Shown: positions 19,111 through 27,730, counted from the stretch's first letter. The stretch is 41,278 nt of DNA from Clostridiales bacterium 38_11 (GCA_001509345.1 LGGM01000004.1:1-41278); one strand, 5' to 3'. Notes: a model not told the origin generated them from the letters alone. Numbers and translations are program-made.

Positions 19111-20607
19111 TTAGCTTAATTCAGCTTTGGACATTCTCAAACCTCGGACAAAAGCAAATCCTACAGAAAATACAGCAAACGCCAATAGAACTGCACTGAT
19201 AGGAGATGCTGTCGCTACTCCCCAGAAGCTTCCTTCAGATATGATTAGACCTCTACGCAAATTCGCCTCCATAAGAAAACCAAGCACAAAGCCCAAAACA
19301 ACAGCGGTATGCGGTATTTCCATTTTTCTCAACAAGACGCCCACTACTCCAAATGCTAGGGTTACACCTATGCTGAAAAGCTCTCCACTATAAGCAAAAG
19401 CGCCTGTATATACCAAAGCGATAACTGTCGCAATCAGTACGGGTTTTGAAATGCTTGTAATTTTAATAGCGAATTTTATAAACATATATCCTACAAAAAA
19501 CAAGAACACATTGGCAAAGAAAAGTGATACGAATATGCCGTACGGAATTTCAGGTGTATTGATAAAAAGCATTGGTCCCGGACTGACATTGTGAATCATT
19601 AGAGCCCCGAGCATTATGGCAGTCGAGTTGGACCCAGGAATCCCCAATGCCAGCAATGGTACCATCGCGCCTCCTGTTGCCGCATTGTTTGCTGATTCCG
19701 GCACAGCCACCCCAATTATATTTCCTTGCCCAAAGCTGCTAGAATCCTTGCTAATGCGTTTTGCTTCACTATAAGAGATAAAAGCGGCAGTTGTTGCTCC
19801 TGCACCAGGCATAACACCAATTATAGTTCCAAAAATAGAACCAAATACATTCCATTTAAACAGACCCTTAATTTCTTTCCATTTTGGAAAATGGGTATCC
19901 GGATCACCCTTTAGCTCAAAAACTTCTCCGCCCAACAATTCTTGCGCTTGCTTGAACATCTCGCTAATCGCATAAAAACCCATCATAAGCGCTACCATAT
20001 CAAAGCCCGAGTTAAGTGACATTACTCCAAAAGTAAAACGGGGAACACCTTTAATCGGGTCAAAACCGACAGTTGATAGAAAAATGCCGATGAATCCAGC
20101 CAGTATTCCTTTAAAAACATACTTTTCTCCCAATGAGCATATCATGGTTAGTCCCAGGGTTGCCAAAGCAAAATATTCAGCTGGACCAAAAGCTAAAGCA
20201 ACTTCTGCCAGGGGCATAGCAAAAAACAAAAGTGCAATGGCTCCAAAAAACCCACCAAAAACAGAAGAATTCAATGAGGTGTAAAGCGCTAACCCGGTTT
20301 TTCCCTGTTTATGTAGCTCATGACCATCAATGACCGTACAGGCTGCAGCATTAGTTCCTGGTGTACCAATCAATATGGCTGGAATAGATCCGCCATATTC
20401 ACCCCCTGCATAAACACCACACAGCATTACGATAGCATTGGTCGGACCCATACCCCATGTAAATGGTAATAGCAATGCCATAGCTATGGTAGCATTGATT
20501 CCAGGTATCATACCACCTATCGTACCCCAAGCCACTCCAAACAATATAAATAACAGGGTATTAATATGCATAATCTCTGTTATTCCTTGCATAATCAAAT
20601 CTAACAT
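19111..20607 (-). CDS. Tripartite tricarboxylate transporter, large permease TctA
   Basis: TctA family (DUF112) permease, 498 residues with about twelve hydrophobic segments. It shows the family sequence GGMIPGINATIAMALLLPFTWGM near the N-terminus (as a glycine/proline-rich loop), GGEYGGSIPAILIGTPGTNAAA and the repeat-half counterpart GVMPGAGATTAAFISY. TTT systems take up citrate-like acids by a binding protein and a proton or sodium gradient. The ATG at 20607 follows AGGAGG. It follows tctB by 56 bp and precedes NicX-like A. The substrate is unknown. Confidence 0.95.
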   Translation of the reverse strand: MLDLIMQGITEIMHINTLLFILFGVAWGTIGGMIPGINATIAMALLLPFTWGMGPTNAIVMLCGVYAGGEYGGSIPAILIGTPGTNAAACTVIDGHELHKQGKTGLALYTSLNSSVFGGFFGAIALLFFAMPLAEVALAFGPAEYFALATLGLTMICSLGEKYVFKGILAGFIGIFLSTVGFDPIKGVPRFTFGVMSLNSGFDMVALMMGFYAISEMFKQAQELLGGEVFELKGDPDTHFPKWKEIKGLFKWNVFGSIFGTIIGVMPGAGATTAAFISYSEAKRISKDSSSFGQGNIIGVAVPESANNAATGGAMVPLLALGIPGSNSTAIMLGALMIHNVSPGPMLFINTPEIPYGIFVSLFFANVFLFFVGYMFIKFAIKITSISKPVLIATVIALVYTGAFAYSGELFSIGVTLAFGVVGVLLRKMEIPHTAVVLGFVLGFLMEANLRRGLIISEGSFWGVATASPISAVLLAFAVFSVGFAFVRGLRMSKAELS

Positions 20608-20663
20608 AATTTCCTTTCCTCCTTAAAACGTAGGATGATAGATGCTTTAATTCATATACTAAT

Positions 20664-21146
20664 CTAAAAAAAAGGTTTCATGATTCCCAAAGGTAACTTG
20701 ATAGACAATCCATAGAAAAAAATTAAAAAAAGAATGATTGTTACACTGATAGAGGTAATTATTATTCCTTTAATTTTTCTTTCTTTAATGATCCATAATA
20801 TGGAACCTATCAGTAATGGTGTCATCAACAAGTAGCCAACTGTCTTCAAAGCCAAAATGTAAATAATACTGACAGCTACAATCATCAATAACGGCTTGAA
20901 CTCCCGCCATTCTTTGGCATAATCAATTTTATCTTCTGTTTTCTTTCCTCTCTTATAATCAATCCACCATCCAACCAGATGAATTACACCTATAATAATC
21001 ATCCCCCATGCTAAGATAACAGGTACATAGCCGGGACCTGCACTTTCGCTGGATTGATAATTTGCCCAAAACGATGATCTGTAAATAATAAAGGCACCAA
21101 GTAAAATACTTGCTAACCCGACACTCCAATCGTAGCGTTTAAACAT
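20664..21146 (-). CDS. Tripartite tricarboxylate transporter, small permease TctB
   Basis: A 160-residue TctB-family protein with four hydrophobic segments (about residues 12-28, 43-62, 89-108 and 120-150). It begins FKRYDWSVGLASILLGAF, the usual TctB opening. It forms the membrane part of the carrier with TctA. The ATG at 21146 follows AGGAGGAACAGTCT. It is separated from the binding-protein gene by a strong hairpin, which suggests lower expression of the permease than of TctC. Confidence 0.9.
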   Translation of the reverse strand: MFKRYDWSVGLASILLGAFIIYRSSFWANYQSSESAGPGYVPVILAWGMIIIGVIHLVGWWIDYKRGKKTEDKIDYAKEWREFKPLLMIVAVSIIYILALKTVGYLLMTPLLIGSILWIIKERKIKGIIITSISVTIILFLIFFYGLSIKLPLGIMKPFF

Positions 21147-21173
21147 AGACTGTTCCTCCTCGCCCTATTTAAT

Positions 21174-21203
21174 TTGAGAGGGTGGGATTCTCCACCCTCT
21201 CAA
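21174..21203 (-). other. Intercistronic stem-loop between tctC and tctB
   Basis: TTGAGAGGGTGG (21174-21185) and its exact complement (21192-21203) form a 12-bp perfect stem with a 6-nt loop, just after the tctC stop. No U-tract follows on the minus strand, so it looks like an mRNA-stabilising or partial-termination element, as is common after binding-protein genes. Confidence 0.7.
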
Positions 21204-21214
21204 GTCAGTTTATA

Positions 21215-22231
21215 CTATTCTAATGTGGATTTGACCTGCTCATGTTGTGCATCCATAATAGCTGTAAATTCAGCTCCTACTTTATAATTAGGTATCATAT
21301 TATTAGCCTTGATATATTGTTGAAAATCTGGATCATCAAATGCAGTTTTCATCATTTCTGCTAGCTTGTCTATTACTTCTTGTGGTGTTCCTTTTGGAGC
21401 AAGTACGCCTCTGAATTTCTCTATCTGGATTTCAGGATACCCTTCTGAAGCGAAAGTCGGAATTTCAGGTGCTTCAGGCATTGCATTCAATGAAGCGATT
21501 ATTCTGAGTTTTCCAGCTTCAACTGAGGAAGCAATCTCTGCGTATTCTCCTATGCCACCATCGACATGTCCACCAAGAACACTCACTGCGGCATCTCCCC
21601 CTCCTTCGAAAGGAACAAGAGCCATTTCAAAACCAGCAACTCTCATCAATTCAGCGCCAACGACAAATCCGAGTTCTCCGGGTGTTCCACCGGCAATTTT
21701 TAATGTTCCAGGATTAGCTTTTCCAAATTCAATAAGATCCGCCAATGTTTGGAATGGAGATTCTTCTTGGACAAAAACAACCATTGGGTCGGTAAACATC
21801 ATACAAACCGGTTCAAAATCTTTATATGTGGTTGTCATTCCACTGATTAGAGGTGCAGTTATAATTGTAGAGGAAACTCCCAACAAAGTGTATCCGTCAG
21901 GCTCTGCAGATGCCGCATATTCAAAAGCGGTAGCACCGGAAGCACCTGGCATATTGTTTACAACCCATGAAACACCAAGAGCAGGCTCAAGAGCTTTACC
22001 CATTGTTCTTAAGAAAATGTCACCACCAGATCCAGCTTTTGAGTGATATACAACCTCAATGTTATCTTCTGGGTATGCCAAACTAGTTGTTGCTTCGGGA
22101 GTAGTTTCTCCTCCGCCTGCTTGAGTGGTTGGTGCTGCTGTAGTTGGTGCCGGTGTATTGCTACCGCAACCGACCACAAGCGTCATTACCATTACTAAAG
22201 ACAATACTACCATTAAAATTTTCTTACTCAT
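21215..22231 (-). CDS. Tripartite tricarboxylate transporter substrate-binding lipoprotein TctC
   Basis: Bug/TctC-family extracytoplasmic receptor, about 338 residues. The signal peptide MSKKILMVVLSLVMV ends in the lipobox VVGC (Cys22), followed by a Thr/Pro/Ala-rich linker. The mature domain has the family pattern: VVYHSKAGSGGDIFLR, NMPGASGATAFEYAA, and APKGTPQEVIDKLAEMM near the C-terminus. An ATG 15 bases upstream is rejected because it overlaps the GGAGG used by the ATG at 22231. It captures the substrate for TctBA; the ligand is unknown but expected to be a carboxylate. Confidence 0.93.
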   Translation of the reverse strand: MSKKILMVVLSLVMVMTLVVGCGSNTPAPTTAAPTTQAGGGETTPEATTSLAYPEDNIEVVYHSKAGSGGDIFLRTMGKALEPALGVSWVVNNMPGASGATAFEYAASAEPDGYTLLGVSSTIITAPLISGMTTTYKDFEPVCMMFTDPMVVFVQEESPFQTLADLIEFGKANPGTLKIAGGTPGELGFVVGAELMRVAGFEMALVPFEGGGDAAVSVLGGHVDGGIGEYAEIASSVEAGKLRIIASLNAMPEAPEIPTFASEGYPEIQIEKFRGVLAPKGTPQEVIDKLAEMMKTAFDDPDFQQYIKANNMIPNYKVGAEFTAIMDAQHEQVKSTLE

Positions 22232-22309
22232 TATTCTTTCCTCCATTTTTTATTTAGATTTCAGCTAATGCCGAAAAATAAAATTTTTATTAGTTGATTC
22301 CCATTACAT

Positions 22310-23281
22310 TTAAAGTGCTAATACTTTTCCGTCCTTGACAATAAGTTGATCATCAATACTGATAGTAGGTTTAAGAAACGTGATGTCCATGTGCATGTAA
22401 CACTCTACATTTCCACCCAATGATTTATTGTCACCTATTGCTATGTGGGCAGTTCCAAGTTTTTTCTTGTCTTCCCGTGAACTACCGGTAATCCTGCAAG
22501 CGGGATTGGTACCGAAGGCAAACTCTGCAACATTTCGGCCGGTTACTCCCGTTTTTTCAAGAATCTCATTGAGTGCTCCAGCTTCTTGTCCCCCTTCTAC
22601 TTTGGTCACCAGACCTTTTTCAAAGCTGATGCTTATCGGGTCTTTAACAACACCGACATCCTCCATCATATATGGATTGACGATAATACCTTCGGCAGTT
22701 CCTTCGAGTGGAGCACAGGCAGCTTCCCCATCAGGTAGTCCTGAGAATGTTCCGGGTTCTGTAGCAAACCCACACAGAGCAAATCCATTTCGACCTTTTA
22801 TACTAAATTTGAGGTCAGTTCCTTCTTTGGTAGTGATGTGAACTCTCTCACCAGAATTGATTACTTGAACCAGCATGTCACTTATTCTTTTTACTTCCAA
22901 GTAATCAGCCGACACACCTCCTCTTATCATCATATCCTCACTCATGTTCCGAATATTGCATACCCTTGCGCCTTTTGCAATAGCGCTTCTCTGTGCGTTG
23001 GTAAATGTCATGGAATGGCTGGTTTGATTGATTATTACATCCGCACAGTTCATAGCTGCCGCAACAGTTTCCGGTGGCTCTATACCACTCATGCCTGTTG
23101 GTTTAGCGATTGTGATGATGACTGTTTGTGCTCGGGCTATTTCAGCCGCGACCGCAAGAACTTTTGTGATGCTATGCGGTCTTTCTGTGTCCGTTAGTAT
23201 AAGCAACTTCTCACCCGGTTTTACTTCCAACACTGCCTCCATTATCATCCTGGCAGTGTTGGCCATCCTGATTTCAATCAC
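22310..23281 (-). CDS. NicX / M29 aminopeptidase-like metalloenzyme, paralogue B
   Basis: A 323-residue paralogue of the protein at 18108-19085, collinear over its whole length. Candidate ligands are Glu186 (GLPDGEAACAP), Glu253 (AEFAFGTNP), His279 (GTAHIAIGDN), His297 and Asp299 (MHMDI). Unlike paralogue A it keeps Glu253, so all positions expected from M29 enzymes are present. The start is GTG at 23281, ten bases after GGAGG; an ATG just upstream runs into TGA in the other frame. It lies between the Cys/His-rich gene and tctC. Two copies in one operon suggest a heteromer or two related steps. Confidence 0.75.
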   Translation of the reverse strand: MIEIRMANTARMIMEAVLEVKPGEKLLILTDTERPHSITKVLAVAAEIARAQTVIITIAKPTGMSGIEPPETVAAAMNCADVIINQTSHSMTFTNAQRSAIAKGARVCNIRNMSEDMMIRGGVSADYLEVKRISDMLVQVINSGERVHITTKEGTDLKFSIKGRNGFALCGFATEPGTFSGLPDGEAACAPLEGTAEGIIVNPYMMEDVGVVKDPISISFEKGLVTKVEGGQEAGALNEILEKTGVTGRNVAEFAFGTNPACRITGSSREDKKKLGTAHIAIGDNKSLGGNVECYMHMDITFLKPTISIDDQLIVKDGKVLAL

Positions 23282-23349
23282 TTCATAAACACCTCCCTTT
23301 AATTTCTAAATCTTGTACTGAATTTGGTTCTTTCTAATGCTTGGATATA

Positions 23350-23979
23350 CTATTTATCTTTATTTACCACGTCTTGGATAATTTCAGCACATCTTACTTG
23401 GTTGAAAATACCACAGTAGCAGAAGTTACAAAGCTTGATTGCAGCTTCTTCCTCAGTCAATTTTCCTTTCTTTACCTGATCAATCATATGCTGCACGAAT
23501 TTAGGTGGTATCATATGATGCCCACACATTGTCGTTATAGACAATGTGGTATCATCAGGCAGTATTTCGGTTTTTCCCCATACACCCAAAGAGTAGTTGA
23601 TGGAGTGTGGTATTACTTCTGCCTCTTTACAAGCTGGAAGCACCTCTGAAAGGACACCTGTAACAACTACTGACATACCCAGATCCTTTTCCTTGATTTG
23701 TCTCATGAATTCTACGATTTGAGATCGCTTGGTGAAAACACCTCTCAAACGCGATTTATCCGTTATGTGATCCCTGATATAATCAACTGGATATCGGGTA
23801 ATCGGCCCTGATTTAACATCGCCCCAATTTTCTGATCCCAATGCTTCCACGACTGCGATAAATTCAAGAGCCTTCGGCTTGATGTTTACATCATTTACGC
23901 CCTTTGTCTGATACATAAACCAGTTGAAATCTTTTTTCTGTGATTCTATAGTGCCTGAACGGTGCAATGAATGAGTCAT
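23350..23979 (-). CDS. Cys/His-rich protein of unknown family
   Basis: A 209-residue soluble protein I cannot assign. It begins MTHSLHRSG. Notable residues are Cys117, a CGHH motif (Cys152, His154, His155) and a C-terminal CxxCxC with Cys184, 187, 189 and later Cys197, enough to bind zinc or an Fe-S cluster. The LGVWGKTEILPDD segment looks like a structured core. The ATG at 23979 follows AAGGAGG. It lies 19 bp after the [4Fe-4S] protein gene and next to the hydro-lyase genes, so it may be a partner of one of them. No transmembrane segment or signal peptide is seen. Confidence 0.8.
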   Translation of the reverse strand: MTHSLHRSGTIESQKKDFNWFMYQTKGVNDVNIKPKALEFIAVVEALGSENWGDVKSGPITRYPVDYIRDHITDKSRLRGVFTKRSQIVEFMRQIKEKDLGMSVVVTGVLSEVLPACKEAEVIPHSINYSLGVWGKTEILPDDTTLSITTMCGHHMIPPKFVQHMIDQVKKGKLTEEEAAIKLCNFCYCGIFNQVRCAEIIQDVVNKDK

Positions 23980-23998
23980 ACTTATCCCTCCTTATTTA

Positions 23999-24733
23999 TT
24001 ATGCCAGTGATAGCGGCTTGCCCAATCCGACGTTGACCTTTCCTCTGAAAGGCTGTGGGATTCCTAACTCATCAAGACAATTAAGTGCTTCAGTCTCCCC
24101 ATTTTCATCTGTTCTGACAATCAAACCAAGAGAAAACACAGTCTCAATTTCCTTGGCAACCTGTTGCAAACCCTCCATCACTTGTTTCAGCTCTTCTTCC
24201 TGGCACTTTCCTTCAACGATTACTGAAAGCAGATGATAGTCATGACATTCATCAACCAGCTTACCTGTTGTAATATCTGGCATCAGAGTTGCAAGAGGTG
24301 TGTGCTCCGCAGGTGCTAGTTTGACGCCAGATTTGGCACAGGCCATCGCGACCTTTTCTGCATCTCTAAGATAAACTCCTGCTCCAGGACGACCCATATC
24401 AATACATATGCCAATTTCACCCTTTTGTATTCTTCCAGTGACATCATTGGTTTTTACTTCTTCAGTGCCCCTTCCTGTGACACCAGTAACACCATGATTT
24501 TCCACCGGATCACTTATTACATGCTGAAACTGCTTATAGAAGTTTACCAACTCAACTGGTTCAATAGCTCCTTGAGGACAAATATTTTGTCTCAGACATA
24601 CATAACATTCTGTACATCGATCTTGGTCAACATGCATTTTTCTTTCTTCCTTGTTAAACACGAATGCATCTACAGTACAATATTTTTGACATATTTTACA
24701 CCCGATACATTTTTCCACATTAATGACAGTCAT
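23999..24733 (-). CDS. [4Fe-4S] protein, possibly related to the N-terminal part of 6-hydroxynicotinate reductase
   Basis: A 244-residue protein. The N-terminal ferredoxin domain has Cys9/12/15/19 (last Cys followed by Thr, not Pro) and an atypical second set Cys40/43/46/52 with a longer last gap. The remaining 180 residues include GEIGICIDMGRPGAGVYLRD and HDYHLLSVIVEGKC. From memory it resembles the front part of proteins annotated as 6-hydroxynicotinate reductase, but a flavin domain is absent and I am unsure. It probably passes electrons to a neighbouring cluster enzyme. It lies 15 bp after the small hydro-lyase subunit gene and 19 bp before the Cys/His-rich gene. Confidence 0.7.
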   Translation of the reverse strand: MTVINVEKCIGCKICQKYCTVDAFVFNKEERKMHVDQDRCTECYVCLRQNICPQGAIEPVELVNFYKQFQHVISDPVENHGVTGVTGRGTEEVKTNDVTGRIQKGEIGICIDMGRPGAGVYLRDAEKVAMACAKSGVKLAPAEHTPLATLMPDITTGKLVDECHDYHLLSVIVEGKCQEEELKQVMEGLQQVAKEIETVFSLGLIVRTDENGETEALNCLDELGIPQPFRGKVNVGLGKPLSLA

Positions 24734-24748
24734 AATTACCTTCCTTTC

Positions 24749-25288
24749 TCAAATCTTGATTTCTATACTATCCCTATCGCTTTGATTACTTTGCATTTCC
24801 AGATATGGTATTAATCCTCCCAGTCTGATATATTCCAACATAAAATCAGGGGGTTTTGCGAAATTATAATATTTGTCTTTTGTTTCATTATATATTGATC
24901 CTGCTTCCAAATTGATGGTACACATATCTTCATCATTCAATTCTGTTATAAAATTGGGACAGACTACAGCTGGTATCCCGATATTAAAGCAATTCCGGTA
25001 GAAAATCCTTGCAAATGACTTGGCAATTATTACTCGTATACCAGCGTTTTTTAGGGCTTGAGGTGCTTGTTCACGACTTGACCCATAACCAATGTTTTCA
25101 CCTGCTGCCAAAAAGTCTCCTTCCTTAACCTTTGAAGAAAACCGTGCGTCAATTCCAGACATGCAATGCTTAGCCAATTCCTGAGGCTCAATCTCAGTCA
25201 TGTATCGAGAAGGCAATATATGATCCGTACTGATATCATCGCCATATTTCAATGCTTTCCCAGAAAAGTACAAACTATCATTATTCAT
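24749..25288 (-). CDS. Aconitase-family hydro-lyase, small subunit (LeuD-like)
   Basis: A 179-residue swivel-domain subunit. It shows GDDISTDHILPSRYM near residue 17, GENIGYGSSREQAPQAL near residue 63 and the FARIFYRNCFNIGIP segment. It pairs with the LeuC-like subunit whose gene it overlaps by 8 bp. In archaeal homologues the loop after the first motif tells homoaconitase (YLRT) from isopropylmalate isomerase (YLVY/M); here it reads YMTE, so the substrate is probably neither. The long C-terminal tail after residue 160 is polar. Confidence 0.88.
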   Translation of the reverse strand: MNNDSLYFSGKALKYGDDISTDHILPSRYMTEIEPQELAKHCMSGIDARFSSKVKEGDFLAAGENIGYGSSREQAPQALKNAGIRVIIAKSFARIFYRNCFNIGIPAVVCPNFITELNDEDMCTINLEAGSIYNETKDKYYNFAKPPDFMLEYIRLGGLIPYLEMQSNQSDRDSIEIKI

Positions 25289-26549
25289 GAATGCCTCCTC
25301 CTAAAAACTCACGTGGATCTGTAATATATCCTGTAACCGCAGATGCCGCAACAGTGTACGCGCTTGCCAAATAAATTCTGCCTCCCGGACCCATTCTCCC
25401 ATCCATATTCCGAGTGGTCGTTGAAATACATACTTCTCCTGGAGCAAGACAACCTACCTCGTAGCCACCGCAGGTGCCACAAGAAGGTGAACTAATCACA
25501 GCCCCTGACTCTATCAATGTATAGGCAACACCTGTTTGCATCGCCTTTTCAATTACCTTGGAGGTATTTGGCACAATCACAAACCTAACATCAGGATTGA
25601 CTTTCCTTCCCTTTAATATTTCAGCTGCCTGTTCCAAATCATGGTAATATGCTCCCGCACAAGAGCCCAAAGTTGACTGATTGATTTTAGTTCCTTCTAC
25701 ACTTTTAATATCAGTTCCATTAGTTGGCATGCCTGGAGTGGCAACCATGGGTTCAAGAATACTGATATCAAATTGTACCCTTGAGGCATACACGGCATCT
25801 TGATCCGCAGTCACTATTTCTTCATTCATCGCTGTTGAATTCAGTTTAGATAGAAGCTTTTCATCAACAGGCATGATTGCATTCTTTACACCCATTTCCA
25901 AGCACATAATGTTTATTGCCATTCTCTCCTCTATTGTGATCGTATCAAGAAAGGATCCTTCAAATTCAATGGCCATATAGTTCAACATAGATGGACCGAA
26001 GTGCTTGAGAATTAACAATGCCACGTCTTTCGCACATACCCCATGGGATAATTGTCCATCCAGAATAACCTTGACAGTTTCCGGTACTCTCATCCATATC
26101 TTTCCTGTGGCTAATACCGCAGCCATCTCAGTTGATCCGATGCCTGTAGCTAAACAACCAAAAGTGCCCACTCCGACTGTATGTGAATCCGTACCAACAA
26201 TTATTTTGCCTGGTCGTGGAATCCCCATCTCAGCCATGACAGTATGAGAAACCCCTCTTCCAACATCAATGACTCTACAGCCATATTGCTTTGAAAACTC
26301 GCGAATATTGCGATGATGTATTGCCGCTCTGAATGTAGTGGATGGAGAATGATGATCAAGAATAAAATAAACCTTCTCAGGATTCCATACCTTCGCATTT
26401 GTCAGCTTAGCAAATTGTTGGATTGCAATAGGTGCGTTATTATCATGTATGTACGCCACATCTATGGGAACCTCTATTATTTGCCATGGTTTTACCATGG
26501 CCATTCCTGTCTTTCTAGACAGGATCTTCTCAGTTATAGTCATACCCAT
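25281..26549 (-). CDS. Aconitase-family hydro-lyase, large subunit (LeuC/HacA-like)
   Basis: A 422-residue Fe-S hydro-lyase subunit of the compact archaeal/clostridial type. The [4Fe-4S] ligands are Cys297 (LGSCAGA) and Cys357/Cys360 (SPSCGTCGG). The substrate/catalytic motifs are DHHSPS at residue 65, VGTDSHTVGVGTFG near 118 and RNMDGRMG near 380. With the small subunit it should move a hydroxyl group between adjacent carbons of a di- or tricarboxylic acid. The following dehydrogenase type suggests the product is a 2-hydroxy-3-carboxy acid. The ATG at 26549 follows GAGGCG. Confidence 0.9.
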   Translation of the reverse strand: MGMTITEKILSRKTGMAMVKPWQIIEVPIDVAYIHDNNAPIAIQQFAKLTNAKVWNPEKVYFILDHHSPSTTFRAAIHHRNIREFSKQYGCRVIDVGRGVSHTVMAEMGIPRPGKIIVGTDSHTVGVGTFGCLATGIGSTEMAAVLATGKIWMRVPETVKVILDGQLSHGVCAKDVALLILKHFGPSMLNYMAIEFEGSFLDTITIEERMAINIMCLEMGVKNAIMPVDEKLLSKLNSTAMNEEIVTADQDAVYASRVQFDISILEPMVATPGMPTNGTDIKSVEGTKINQSTLGSCAGAYYHDLEQAAEILKGRKVNPDVRFVIVPNTSKVIEKAMQTGVAYTLIESGAVISSPSCGTCGGYEVGCLAPGEVCISTTTRNMDGRMGPGGRIYLASAYTVAASAVTGYITDPREFLGGGIHE

Positions 26550-26599
26550 CTTTACGCCTCATTTCATAAAATTATCCGTTTTATAATACTCCGCTGGCT

Positions 26600-27682
26600 T
26601 TAAATGCTTTGAATAGCTTCGCAGATGGCTTTTCCCATTTCTTCAGTAGATGCTGTTCCTCCTAGATCAGGGGTCACAAATACGTTTTCATTCAGCACTT
26701 TTTCTATGCCTGTTTGAACATTTTCAGCAGCCTTTATTGCAGACGCATCATTCTTTTTATTTCCAACCCATGACAGCATCATCTGAGCAGACATTACCAT
26801 TGCATATGGATTAGCAATGTTTTTTCCCGATATATCTGGGGCTGAACCATGAGTCGCTTGAGCCATAACATAGTCAGGTCCTACGCAAAGTCCAGGTGCC
26901 ATACCGAGCCCACCTACAATACCAGCTGCTTCATCTGATAAGATATCACCAAACATGTTGGTTGTGACAACCACATCAAATTTTTGAGGGTTCATGACCA
27001 TTTGCATTGCAAAGGTATCCACAACAGCAGTATCAAACGTAATGTCCGGATACGCTTTGGAAACCCCTCTGCATGTATCTACAAACAAACCACATCCTAA
27101 TTTGAAAACAGTATTTTTGTGGACTGCAGTAACTTTTTTCTTGCCATTTCTTTGTCTGGCTAAATCCATAGCTACTCTTGAAACCATTTCAGAATTACGT
27201 TTAGTAATAACTCTTACAGACATGGCCATATCAGGCGTAGGCATGAACTCACCTTTACCTTTATGCATATTTCTATCAGGTTGAAACCCTTCGTTGTTCT
27301 CTCTGACAATCACAATATCCACATTTTGATGAATGCTTGGTACAGTAGGATACGATTTTGCTGGTCTAATATTGCTAACCAAATCAAAATCTCTTCTTAG
27401 AATAGGATGAGGATTGATTGCTTTTGGATCATTCTTTGGATAAGCCATATGTCCTATCGGTCCCAATATCCATCCATCAAGACTGTAAAGTGTTCTTAGT
27501 GTTTCCTCCGGTAGGGTTTCGCCAGTTGATAAGTACGACGGATATCCAATAGGTAGTTCGACCCAGTCTATCGTGATATCGCTATATTTTTCAACAGCTG
27601 TCTTAATCACCTGTACTGCAACTGGAACAATCTCCAACCCTATATCATCACCTTTGAGAACCCCGAAACGATAATTTGCCAT
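26600..27682 (-). CDS. Isopropylmalate/isocitrate-type beta-decarboxylating dehydrogenase
   Basis: A 360-residue member of the isocitrate/isopropylmalate dehydrogenase family. It shows substrate-carboxylate arginines in LRRDFDLVSNIRPAK (Arg96/97, Arg106), RENNEGF at 127-133, catalytic Lys189 in AVHKNTVFK, metal aspartates in GDILSDEAAG (Asp246/250) and a nucleotide loop HGSAPDISGKNIANP of the NAD type. It should oxidise and decarboxylate a 2-hydroxy-3-carboxy acid. First gene of the cluster, directly behind the sigma-54 promoter; its hydro-lyase partner genes follow. Isopropylmalate biosynthesis is unlikely, because leuA is absent and transport and regulation genes are present. Confidence 0.88.
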   Translation of the reverse strand: MANYRFGVLKGDDIGLEIVPVAVQVIKTAVEKYSDITIDWVELPIGYPSYLSTGETLPEETLRTLYSLDGWILGPIGHMAYPKNDPKAINPHPILRRDFDLVSNIRPAKSYPTVPSIHQNVDIVIVRENNEGFQPDRNMHKGKGEFMPTPDMAMSVRVITKRNSEMVSRVAMDLARQRNGKKKVTAVHKNTVFKLGCGLFVDTCRGVSKAYPDITFDTAVVDTFAMQMVMNPQKFDVVVTTNMFGDILSDEAAGIVGGLGMAPGLCVGPDYVMAQATHGSAPDISGKNIANPYAMVMSAQMMLSWVGNKKNDASAIKAAENVQTGIEKVLNENVFVTPDLGGTASTEEMGKAICEAIQSI

Positions 27683-27703
27683 AAAATGATTTCCTCCTTC
27701 AAT

Positions 27704-27717
27704 TGAAAACGTTTACT
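27704..27717. promoter_or_regulatory. cre-like CcpA site at the transcription start
   Basis: TGAAAACGTTTACT fits the cre consensus TGWAANCGNTNWCA at 13 of 14 positions. It lies between the sigma-54 -12 element and the start codon, at about +3 to +16, where bound CcpA would block initiation or elongation. This implies catabolite repression of the cluster. Confidence 0.65.
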
Positions 27718-27730
27718 TTACCAATAATGG

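Noticed and set aside
21366-22046. Long plus-strand reading frame of 226 codons
   Set aside because: It is antisense to tctC, a convincing lipoprotein gene with its own start and signal peptide. The frame is a compositional shadow.
18108-23281. Nicotinate fermentation cluster
   Set aside because: NicX-like and possible Hnr-like proteins suggested it, but nicotinate dehydrogenase, enamidase and methyleneglutarate mutase are not present.
26600-27682. Leucine biosynthesis operon leuBCD
   Set aside because: leuA is absent. The genes share an operon with an importer, behind a sigma-54 promoter and a cre site, and the small-subunit loop differs, which indicates catabolism.
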